Assembly (NCBI GenBank): GCA_028285265.1
Contig: JANQPX010000037.1
Coordinates: 1 to 64,000 of the forward strand
Direction of reading: 5' to 3'
From: Geminicoccaceae bacterium
GTDB taxonomy: Bacteria > Pseudomonadota > Alphaproteobacteria > Geminicoccales > Geminicoccaceae
Length of the DNA: 64,000 nucleotides
Positions within the stretch are counted from its first letter, which is position 1. Every line of letters starts with the position of its first letter. The notes beneath the pieces were generated by a model. That model did no database searches. It saw nothing but the letters and a program-made list of their open reading frames with translations, and was not told where the DNA came from. Of the stretch, positions 1 to 6,688 are shown piece by piece. Position numbers and translations under genes: made by a program.

Positions 1-240
1 GGTGATCAGATCATCGACATTGCGGACGCTCTCGGCGTGACCCGCCAGGCCCTCTACAAGGCCAGGCGGGATCACAAGGCGTTTCGTGACGCCTGGGACG
101 CGGCCAAAGAGATCGGTGACCAGATCCAGCTCAGCGAGTGCGAGAAGGAGGCCGATTTCCGAGCTCGCATTGGCTGGCTCGAGCCGAAGTTCTTTGAGGG
201 GCGTAACCGAACGTGTCCGACCTGGCGCCTGAGAAGGTGA
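1..240 (+). pseudogene. Truncated phage HTH / small-terminase-like protein
   Basis: The reading frame is already open at base 1, so the gene starts outside the window. The visible residues include a helix-turn-helix segment (ALGVTRQALYKAR) and a charged helical part. The style resembles small DNA-binding phage proteins of the small-terminase type, where a first helix-turn-helix is followed by a region naming the target or packaging step. The family-like sequence stops at EPKFFEG near base 200, and the last 12 residues (RNRTCPTWRLRR) read into antisense sequence of the neighbouring tail gene. The 3' end is therefore lost at a rearrangement breakpoint. The family assignment is from recall only and is moderate at best; the truncation is directly visible. 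Confidence 0.5.
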
Positions 241-1234
241 GAGGGGTCTTGATGGAACTGTTGCGCTCGACGTTGTTGCGGCCGTTGCCGAGCGAACCAC
301 GCGGGCAGTCGAAGATGACACCCGCTCGCCGATCGCGCATCGTGTTGGCGTAGCCGAGCTGGTAGCCGATATCGAGGTTGTTCTGGACGGCCGCCTGAGC
401 TGCTACGTCCGCGAAATGGGCGGTCATCTCGACAGCGAAGCTGAAGTCGCCAGGAACGATCTCGAGGGCACCAAACTCACCGTGAGCGTCTTCGATGACC
501 GCATTGTTGGAGAGTGTGAGCGTCTGCTCAGTTAGGTGCTTGACGCCGCTATTCCCGTCAGTGTTGAACTGATTAGAGCCCGCGGAACCACCGCCGCTAT
601 AGATCCACATGCCAGGGATTAAGTCGGCAGTGTTGAACGCGTTGGCAGTACTGACGAGCGTTGGATAAGAGCCGCCAGTAACGACGACATCAACATCGGC
701 CGCGTCGAATTGATGTCCGACAACTTTGACATAGGCGTCTGAGGGAGGTGAACCCTCGACAGTCAGGCCAGAGACCTGGACAACATTGGCGAGCGTGCCC
801 GTCACAACATGCAAGCCGTTGTTGCCGCTCTCGCCCCAAAACTCTGCATAGACCAACTGGCCTGCGATAAACCCAGCCGCTGCAGCATCGGTACCGATGT
901 CGAAACCGGTAGCGACCACTGTGGGTGTTCCGGATCCAAACCGACCACCGCTCGAGGGCGTTGCCTTCTCGGTAACGAGGAAGACGCCATCGGCGAAGTG
1001 ACCCAGGCTTTCCGGGGTGAAGTTAGCCTTGAAGCCCGCCGGCGCATTGATGCCGACTGAGACTTCCTTTTCACGGTTACGACCAGGCTCGATGACCTGG
1101 TTCTCTTCCTTTTCGGTTTCCGCACCGAAGTCTGCATAACTGACAGGCTTGAGAGTCAGCCACTCGCTCGCGTTTTCACGTCGAATTGCAAGGCGCGAGA
1201 CGTTTGAAGCAATGGTATCGACTTCGGCCGTCAT
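131..1234 (-). pseudogene. Phage tail tube protein, 3' truncated
   Basis: This minus-strand gene starts at ATG 1234, which has AAGGAG about nine bases upstream (the GTG at 1243 is too close to it). The N-terminal part and the C-terminal part (ALTLTL-type strand with NNAV, then FAVEMTAHFADVAAQAAVQNN and a SLGNGRNNVE stretch) resemble tail tube proteins of siphovirus-like prophages. Remembered homologues are longer in the middle, so an in-frame internal deletion is possible. Phage-like sequence ends at FGYA near base 200. The remaining 20 or so residues are antisense to the plus-strand fragment there. The protein would be a structural part of a tail, but here it is probably non-functional. The AT-rich stretch 1255-1333 upstream probably holds divergent promoters. 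Confidence 0.6.
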
Positions 1235-1360
1235 TCCCGACACTCCTTGATGTAATCACGCGCGGATGCTAGCTGATTGATTGTTGGTTGTTAAGTAAAT
1301 GATGATTTTGCTATTTTAATTATTTAATAATTATTGCAAACCGCAAAAAGGAAACGCAAT

Positions 1361-1753
1361 GTGAGCACTGATGCTGATGAGTTAGCGAAGGCAGTCGGCA
1401 ATATAAGTCCGAGGAGGGTTTTGGTTCTTTTCTTCGGATGTGCCGCCATTATGGCAGCCGTGTCAGGATCAGTTGCGGCTTACAGATCGTTAGGCGGTCC
1501 GATCCCAGCAACCAGGGAATTCGTCACCGCCCAAGTGCGCTCGGTTGAGGATAATGTCGAGGTCCTGGCCGAATCGCTAAGGCAGACGCAACAGCTGGTT
1601 CTCGGCGACAAATGGTGGCGGCTTCAGGAGAAGATCGAGGAGCTCGAGAGCCAGACTCAGACCAACATGCTAAGAGACCAGATCCGCCGGTTGCGCCGAG
1701 ACCAAGCAGGCGTCCAACGCCAAATGGATGCTCTCGACAAGAACGGGATCTAG
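1361..1753 (+). CDS. Small membrane protein with coiled coil (prophage region)
   Basis: This 130-residue protein has one membrane helix (about residues 19-41, VLVLFFGCAAIMAAVSGSVA) followed by a long heptad-rich helix to the C terminus with many Glu, Gln and Arg residues. I chose GTG 1361 because AAAAGGAAA lies just upstream; a TTG at 1334 would add nine basic residues. The layout (cytoplasmic tail, one membrane helix, periplasmic or cytoplasmic coiled coil) is common for accessory proteins next to phage lysis or tail genes, and its neighbours are prophage remnants. I do not recognise a named family. It appears intact. Confidence 0.55.
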   Translation: MSTDADELAKAVGNISPRRVLVLFFGCAAIMAAVSGSVAAYRSLGGPIPATREFVTAQVRSVEDNVEVLAESLRQTQQLVLGDKWWRLQEKIEELESQTQTNMLRDQIRRLRRDQAGVQRQMDALDKNGI

Positions 1754-1755
1754 TA

Positions 1756-2127
1756 AGTCCAGCAAAACAGGCCTTTGCCGTCCGGCCGGACAGCGAAACC
1801 ATCCTTAGCGGTCATGTCGTCAAGGTGCATGCGGAAGCTCCTCGATGTCAGCTGCAGACCACATCGGGTCATCCCGTGCTCCCGGGCAAGCTTGCGGACA
1901 AATCGCCCTTGATTGATGGAGCGACGCTCCTTGAAAAAACCATCGGAAACGGCATCACCGTGACTAACGGAGCAACGTCCGGCGTTGTGGACATCGCAGT
2001 CGTGCTCAGCCCAAGCGACACCGCAAACCTAAGCGGAGCGTATTATCACGCGGTAAAAATTACGGCATCAGGCGATGAAAGCCACGTGGCAGATGGCACG
2101 CTTCGCCTTCATCCGCCGCCATCTTGA
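1756..2127 (+). pseudogene. Phage-type hypothetical protein, frameshifted remnant
   Basis: The C-terminal half (residues from LIDGATLLEKTIGNGITVT to the stop) matches the style of a frequent prophage protein with a beta-sandwich: an ILL-KTVG-GI-T motif, then VVLSPSDTANLSGAYYHAVKI and a final TL-L-P tail. No convincing start codon with a ribosome binding site precedes it in frame. The expected N-terminal motifs seem to lie in different frames (VVKVHAEA in one, LLDVSC in another), which suggests one or more frameshifts between about 1820 and 1920. The function is unknown; such proteins usually sit near head-tail genes. The 3' end overlaps a minus-strand small gene by 19 bases. Confidence 0.4.
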
Positions 2128-2204
2128 CCTTTCTCACCGACACGAAGCATCACGGCGAACACGATGCCAATACAGACTGCGGCTAGAATTAAATACGTCC
2201 ACAT
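2109..2204 (-). CDS. Tiny membrane protein, 31 residues
   Basis: A 31-codon ORF starts at ATG 2204 and begins MWTYLILAAVCIGIVFAVML, a single hydrophobic helix, followed by a short polar tail RVGEKGQDGGG. It lies 9 bases downstream of the stop of another tiny membrane ORF (2214-2309), so translation may be coupled; it has no clear ribosome binding site of its own. Pairs of such proteins are common in prophage lysis regions, where they act as accessory holin-like or spanin-like parts, but nothing here proves that role. Confidence 0.45.
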   Translation of the reverse strand: MWTYLILAAVCIGIVFAVMLRVGEKGQDGGG

Positions 2205-2213
2205 AGGCAAGCG

Positions 2214-2309
2214 TCACAAGTGCGCCATGGCGAATCCAGCGACCAGCGCCACAATCACGGCGAAGCAAAGGGCGAACGGGTGCTTAACGGAGCTGTCCTT
2301 CCACGGCAT
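2214..2309 (-). CDS. Tiny membrane protein, 31 residues, strong RBS
   Basis: The ATG at 2309 is preceded by GGAGGTGTCG, a near-perfect ribosome binding site at good spacing. The product begins MPWKDSSVKHPFALCFAVIV and continues ALVAGFAMAHL: a basic polar head then one membrane helix of about 20 residues. It is the first gene of a two-gene unit with 2109-2204. The good ribosome binding site and membrane profile support a real gene. The family is not recognised; a prophage origin follows from the surroundings. Confidence 0.5.
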   Translation of the reverse strand: MPWKDSSVKHPFALCFAVIVALVAGFAMAHL

Positions 2310-2336
2310 CGACACCTCCAGCTAAAAAGCTAAAGG

Positions 2337-2439
2337 TGTTACCCATGTCTCCAGAACGAAATGTCACCTATGTCTCAAGTCGGGCATTTGTCCAGCCCGG
2401 ACACATAGGTAACAGAACGTTCTCGAGACATGGGTTACA
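2337..2439. mobile_element. 103-bp miniature element with IS481-like inverted ends
   Basis: The left end TGTTACCCATGTCTCCAGAACG and the right end (reverse complement TGTAACCCATGTCTCGAGAACG) form a terminal inverted repeat of about 22 bases with three mismatches. A second, inner pair (GTCACCTATGTCTC and GTTACCTATGTGTC) lies inside, leading to a central GGGC...GCCC. The repeated ACCTATGT/ACCCATGT motif is what I remember from ends of IS481-family elements. No transposase is inside, so it is either a MITE or an internally deleted copy. No clear target duplication is visible; the flanks GG and CC extend the symmetry instead. Confidence 0.55.
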
Positions 2440-2821
2440 ACCTCGAGCCGAACGGGTTGCCGATTGTTTGCAGGGTATTCTGTTCCAGATCGATGTATCC
2501 GAGGCCATAAGCCAGTCGGCCTGCGCTCCGAGTTTCGTTGTGCATCTTCTTAGCGCAGGTTGCTTGTCGAGCGAATGCGAGCGGGCCCGTAACTCCCTTC
2601 TCAGGGGCGGGCGCCGTCGCATGCAAGGAGGTGATAAGCCTCGAATTCGGAGCGAACACCGGTGACTCATTAAAGATATAGGTCGGTCCTAAACAGCCTC
2701 TGATCTCCGTAAACAGTGGCCAGGGATGTAATCCTTTAGGTTCACTTCCTTTCGACGTGCTTGCTTGCTGAGAGAGCATGTCTGGCTCTCTCAAGTATCT
2801 CTGGCCGATGGCCAGATTCAA
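2440..2821. other. Non-coding or decayed sequence
   Basis: No gene can be supported. A minus-strand open frame reads into the miniature element and stops in its right end at 2439; its last 35 codons (KKMHNETRSAGRLAYGLGYI onward) look protein-like and may be the C-terminal remnant of a gene cut by the element. The rest has poor coding character. Confidence 0.4.
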
Positions 2822-2853
2822 ATTGTTGACAAAGCAACAATAATGATGACATA
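2822..2853 (+). promoter_or_regulatory. Probable marR promoter with overlapping operator
   Basis: TTGACA at 2826-2831 is a consensus -35 box, with a weak -10 (GACATA, 2848-2853) about 16 bases on. A perfect inverted repeat ATTGTTG-N6-CAACAAT (2822-2841) covers the -35 box. It lies 24 bases before the MarR-family gene, as expected for an autoregulatory operator. The sequence is seen; the binding protein is inferred. Confidence 0.45.
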
Positions 2854-2864
2854 ACAACTCTTGA

Positions 2865-3368
2865 ATGTCGACGTGGAAGGCTATGCAATCAATCAAGGAT
2901 TCACATCAGAAGACCCTGGACGGCATTGGCAAACTCGAGTCCGTCCTGTCTTTTCGCCTTGCTGTGATGCAACGTCTTCTTGACCGTCAGATGGCTCGCG
3001 TCTTGGAACGTCATTGTCTTAGCCTTCCGGCATATCGGATTCTCGTCACCATTGAAGCTTTTGAAGAGATCGCAGCGGCAGATCTCGTTCGGCTTGTGGC
3101 CGTGGATAAAGGCCATATTAGCCGATGCTGTCGGGATTTGATTGCAGCCGGATTGATTGCCACACGTCCCGATCCGGCGAGTGCTCGGCGAAAACTACTT
3201 CGGCTTTCAATGAATGGACGTGGCAAACTTGCTGAACTTAAACCTGACGTTGATGCCAGAAATGATGCGCTTGACGCGGAACTCAGCGATCAAGAACGCA
3301 TCGTTCTTGATCGTTCTATAGAGAAGCTCACAAGGCATGCCGCAGCAACTCTCAACCAGATTGAGTGA
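2865..3368 (+). CDS. MarR-family transcriptional regulator
   Basis: The 167-residue protein is a winged-helix regulator of the MarR family: a helical dimerisation start, then the DNA-binding core (residues about 45-115) with AYRILVTI, the recognition helix region DKGHISRCCRDLIAAGLI and a wing with RPDPASARRKLLRLS, and a C-terminal dimerisation helix. Such proteins are repressors released by small, often aromatic ligands. The gene lies 52 bases before 4-hydroxyphenylpyruvate dioxygenase on the same strand, so control of tyrosine breakdown by an aromatic acid is a reasonable guess. ATG 2865 lacks a good ribosome binding site; ATG 2883 (GGAAGG too close) is the alternative. An inverted repeat in its promoter may be its operator. 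Confidence 0.85.
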   Translation: MSTWKAMQSIKDSHQKTLDGIGKLESVLSFRLAVMQRLLDRQMARVLERHCLSLPAYRILVTIEAFEEIAAADLVRLVAVDKGHISRCCRDLIAAGLIATRPDPASARRKLLRLSMNGRGKLAELKPDVDARNDALDAELSDQERIVLDRSIEKLTRHAAATLNQIE

Positions 3369-3420
3369 CGCCGAGGGGAAGCTGGCTCGGACGACGATTC
3401 TTGATCCTTGGAGATGACAA

Positions 3421-4551
3421 ATGGGCCCATACCCGCACAATGCGCCAAAGGCGAGAATTGACGATGTCAATATTGCCGGCACTGATGGCTTTGAGTTCGT
3501 CGAGTTTGCCTGTCATGAGCCCGGTAAGTTGGAAATCCTTTTCCAAAAGATGGGCTATACGGAGATCGCCCGGCATAAGTCGAAGAAGATCGCTCTCTAT
3601 CGACAGGGACAGATCAACTACATCGTCAATCACGAGCCCGAATCACATGCCGCTCGATTTGCTGCAGCCCACGGTCCCTGCGCGCCGTCGATGGCCTGGC
3701 GCGTCGTTGATGCGAATCACGCGCTCAGATGTGCCCTTGACTACGGTGCCGAGGAGTACACCGGCGGCGACAAGACGCTCGATGTGCCGGCGGTTATTGG
3801 CATTGGCGGCTCGCTACTTTACTTCGTCGAAACCTATGGCGAACGTGGATCCTGCTATGCGAGCGAGTTTGAGTGGCTCGGCGAGAGCGACCCTCAGCCA
3901 AAAGGGGCAGGATTCTACTATCTCGATCATCTCACCCATAACGTCCAACGTGGCAATATGAGTACCTGGTATGACTTTTATGCCAAGGCGTTTAATTTCC
4001 GAGAGATCCGATTCTTCGACATACAAGGCAAGCTAACAGGCCTGTTTTCTCGCGCACTCACCAGTCCATGCGGAAAGATCCGCATTCCAATCAATGAGAG
4101 CGCGGATAACAACAGTCAGATTGAGGAGTATCTGAAGCAATATAAAGGCGAGGGTATCCAGCATATCGCCGTTGGTAGCGAGGACATCTATCAAGCTACT
4201 GATGAAATCGCCGACAATGGCATGCAGTTCATGCCCGGACCGCCGGATTTGTATTACGACAAGTCCTTTGAACGCGTGAAAGGCCATGATGAGCCGATCG
4301 AGCGCATGAAGAAGCACGGTATCCTGATCGATGGTGAGGGCGTTCTTGATGGTGCCGAAACACGGATTCTCCTTCAGATTTTCTCGAAGACCGTGATTGG
4401 CCCGATCTTTTTCGAGTTCATTCAAAGAAAGGGAGATGATGGGTTTGGCGAAGGGAATTTTAAGGCCCTTTTCGAATCCATCGAAGAAGATCAAATCAGA
4501 CGGGGCGTTCTCGGTGAACACGACGCTTCAGAGAGCAAGACCGTGACTTAA
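3421..4551 (+). CDS. hpd: 4-hydroxyphenylpyruvate dioxygenase
   Basis: This non-heme Fe(II) enzyme converts 4-hydroxyphenylpyruvate to homogentisate, the second step of tyrosine catabolism, with oxygen and release of CO2. The 376 residues show two vicinal-oxygen-chelate halves. The catalytic half has all three iron ligands expected from the Pseudomonas enzyme: His170 in LDHLTHNV, His248 in GIQHIAV and Glu332 in IFFEFIQRKG. The length is normal and the start ATG follows GGAGATGACA. It lies downstream of the MarR gene and upstream of a DapA-family aldolase. Homogentisate dioxygenase and fumarylacetoacetase are not in the window, so the rest of the pathway must be elsewhere, unless homogentisate is used for plastoquinone-like or pigment products. 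Confidence 0.95.
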   Translation: MGPYPHNAPKARIDDVNIAGTDGFEFVEFACHEPGKLEILFQKMGYTEIARHKSKKIALYRQGQINYIVNHEPESHAARFAAAHGPCAPSMAWRVVDANHALRCALDYGAEEYTGGDKTLDVPAVIGIGGSLLYFVETYGERGSCYASEFEWLGESDPQPKGAGFYYLDHLTHNVQRGNMSTWYDFYAKAFNFREIRFFDIQGKLTGLFSRALTSPCGKIRIPINESADNNSQIEEYLKQYKGEGIQHIAVGSEDIYQATDEIADNGMQFMPGPPDLYYDKSFERVKGHDEPIERMKKHGILIDGEGVLDGAETRILLQIFSKTVIGPIFFEFIQRKGDDGFGEGNFKALFESIEEDQIRRGVLGEHDASESKTVT

Positions 4552-4613
4552 AAGGAAGCTGCTTGGCAGTTCTTTCTGAGAGCGTTAGCCTCGATCTTGG
4601 ACAATCAAGAAAA

Positions 4614-4622
4614 GGGGGGGGG
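4614..4622 (+). promoter_or_regulatory. Nine-G tract acting as the ribosome binding site
   Basis: AAAA followed by nine G residues ends one base before ATG 4624. It supplies the only purine-rich ribosome binding site for the DapA-family gene. Homopolymers of this length are prone to slippage, and a change of length would alter the spacing to the start codon. The effect on expression is inferred. Confidence 0.4.
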
Positions 4623-4623
4623 C

Positions 4624-5529
4624 ATGCGCTTCGAGGGGATCTATACGCCGATCGTTACCCCCTATCGCGACGATTATTCGATTGATCGAGATCGTTTCGC
4701 CGACATCACCGAGCATCTGATTGCGGCTGGCGTTCATGGTATCGTACTGGCTGGCACAACAGGCGAGTACTATGCACAAACGCTGGAGGAGCGTGTCGAC
4801 CTAATGCGACTCGCCAAGGACGTTATCGGGGGGCGAGTTCCGCTGATTGTAGGTACAGGTGCCATCCGGACGGAAGAATCCATCACCTATGCGGAGCAGG
4901 CTGCCGAGATCTGCGTCGATGGCATCATGATCTCGACGCCGCCTTATGCCACGCCCTCAGGTAGGGAGAACGCAGAACACGCTCTTTCGATTGATCGGGC
5001 AGCCGGCCTCCCGATTCTCCTCTATAATTACCCCGCGCGTACTGGCGCTTCGATGGATGAAACTTATTTGAATGCGGTCAGTCAGTCCGCAAATTTCTGT
5101 GCGATCAAGGAGAGTTCCGGGGACATCGATAGGCTACACTTGCTAGCAAACAACTATCCGAACATTCAGCTTTCCTGTGGCATGGATGATCAAGCCTTGG
5201 AGTTTTTCGTTTGGGGGGCCCGAAGTTGGGTCTGTCCCGGCTCCAATTTTGCGCCTGAGGCACATGTGGCACTCTATCGTGCCTGTTCACTTGACGGGAA
5301 TTTTGATAAGGGGCGGCGGATCATGGCTGCGCTACTGCCAATGATGAGCTTACTTGAGCGAGGGGGTAAGTTTGTTCAATGTATCAAGCAAGGTCTGGCT
5401 CTTCGTAATCTCTCGCCTGGACCGCCGCGTCGCCCATTGCAGCCGATGGATGAAGCCGAGCAGCAGGTTCTAGCCGAGACGATCAAAAAGATGGATGTCG
5501 AGGTTAGGCGGATTGAGGCGGGGGCTTAA
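4624..5529 (+). CDS. DapA-family aldolase / dihydrodipicolinate synthase-like protein
   Basis: The 301-residue protein is a class I (Schiff-base) TIM-barrel lyase of the DapA/NanA family. It shows GTTGE at 44-48, the tyrosine of LLYNYPART (Tyr134) and the Schiff-base lysine in CAIKESSGD (Lys162). The family uses pyruvate with different aldehydes, so the fold is sure but the substrate is not; the PPRRPLQPM end is typical of catabolic members rather than true lysine biosynthesis. ATG 4624 was chosen over a TTG at 4597 because the G-rich ribosome binding site lies directly before it. It follows hpd by 72 bases on the same strand, which suggests a shared transcript. Candidates are a 2-keto-3-deoxy-sugar-acid aldolase or an aromatic-pathway hydratase-aldolase. 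Confidence 0.8.
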   Translation: MRFEGIYTPIVTPYRDDYSIDRDRFADITEHLIAAGVHGIVLAGTTGEYYAQTLEERVDLMRLAKDVIGGRVPLIVGTGAIRTEESITYAEQAAEICVDGIMISTPPYATPSGRENAEHALSIDRAAGLPILLYNYPARTGASMDETYLNAVSQSANFCAIKESSGDIDRLHLLANNYPNIQLSCGMDDQALEFFVWGARSWVCPGSNFAPEAHVALYRACSLDGNFDKGRRIMAALLPMMSLLERGGKFVQCIKQGLALRNLSPGPPRRPLQPMDEAEQQVLAETIKKMDVEVRRIEAGA

Positions 5530-5892
5530 ACGGCGACCCAGCCGCCGCCTCTCTTGGCGCGTTTAGGTTGGATCCAAAGTCGCGTGATGATCTAGGCTCC
5601 GAGATCTGTAACCTGCACGACACCTGTTTCTTATATGCGGCTGATAGACCAATTGCGCCTGCATGATGTTTTCAACGGTCGTGTGTCCCGTCAAACGTGC
5701 GGGGCATGCTGGGGCCTGCATGTTGATCGGTCTATGGGATGAGACCGTCGGACGTTCAGGCCTTTGCTGGACCACGGGCACACTGCCCGCGGTCCATGGC
5801 GAACCATGGCGTGAATGACGGCCCAAGATTTTACCGATATGTGTTAGGGACTAATCATCTGTGTCACCAGGCGCTGATAGTGTTACGTGCAG
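5530..5892. other. Intergenic region between convergent genes
   Basis: This 363-bp stretch separates the plus-strand aldolase gene from the 3' end of a minus-strand hydrolase gene. I see no ORF with a ribosome binding site and no strong terminator; only a weak, imperfect GC-rich pairing (AAACGGCG with GGCGCGTTT, 5527-5570) follows the aldolase stop. Confidence 0.4.
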
Positions 5893-6684
5893 CTAACCAA
5901 TGGCCTCGATTAATGCATCCAGGGTCGCATCAGGGTTTTCCACCATCATGAGATGACCCGAGCCATGGATGCTCACAAGTTGAGCCTGAGGCATGGCATT
6001 GACCAACTTCGCCCCCTGCTTCGCCGGCGTCATGCGGTCTTGGTCGCCAACAATGACCAATGTAGGACATTGGACGGCTGCTGCAGCCTCTTCACCTGCG
6101 CGATAGTTGTTGCAAGCGGCGAGATCGTTGTGAAGGACACCTGCGGATGCTTTCTCCAGCAACCGCTGGGCATGGCCTATCAGCCAACCGCCAGGTGCTT
6201 TGTTGCCACCGAAGTGTCCCGTTGGCCCATGGCCCCAACTGGTGACAAGCTCAGCGGCAAGGGGCTGATTAGACTTCGCTGCCTCTAAGAGAGCGGGGTG
6301 CACGGGCATGGCTGGCGCGACGCCAAGCAATGCGAGGCCATCGACAACATTAGGATGCCGTCGCGCAGCTTCCAAGCAGATGAGGGCTCCCATAGAGTGC
6401 CCGACAAGTTTTGTTTGCTCACTGCCGAGTTTGCCTGGCACCAAAACAAGCCAATCTGCCAAAGCCTCGATCGACGCGATGGGAGCTCCTCCACTTCGGC
6501 CGTGACCGGGCAGATCCACAGCAACCGCATTGATGCCGTGATGAGCAAAGTATCGCGCCTGCAGTGTCCAAATGCTGTGATCCATGCCGGCGCCATGGAC
6601 GAACAGGATTGTCGGCTTTGTCGCGTCAAAGTCTCGACCGAACGTGAATACGAAGACCCGATGATTGTCGACGATCAATTCCAT
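5893..6684 (-). CDS. Alpha/beta hydrolase
   Basis: The 263 residues form a standard alpha/beta hydrolase: the oxyanion-hole HGAGMDHSIW (residues 30-39), the nucleophile elbow GHSMG (Ser97), the acid in IVGDQDRMTP and the catalytic histidine in GSGHLMMVENP. There is no signal peptide, so it acts in the cytoplasm on an unknown ester, lactone or C-C substrate. It starts 4 bases after the stop of the sulfhydrylase gene on the same strand, so the two are very likely co-transcribed. MetX acyltransferases share this fold but are longer and carry other signatures, so a homoserine acetyltransferase role is not supported. Confidence 0.85.
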   Translation of the reverse strand: MELIVDNHRVFVFTFGRDFDATKPTILFVHGAGMDHSIWTLQARYFAHHGINAVAVDLPGHGRSGGAPIASIEALADWLVLVPGKLGSEQTKLVGHSMGALICLEAARRHPNVVDGLALLGVAPAMPVHPALLEAAKSNQPLAAELVTSWGHGPTGHFGGNKAPGGWLIGHAQRLLEKASAGVLHNDLAACNNYRAGEEAAAAVQCPTLVIVGDQDRMTPAKQGAKLVNAMPQAQLVSIHGSGHLMMVENPDATLDALIEAIG

Positions 6685-6688
6685 GAGG

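Noticed and set aside
2435..2896. 153-codon minus-strand ORF
   Set aside because: Most of it is poor coding sequence that crosses the marR promoter; only its end may be a gene remnant.
5893..6684. Homoserine acetyltransferase (MetX) beside metY
   Set aside because: The fold is shared, but the length and motifs fit a generic alpha/beta hydrolase.
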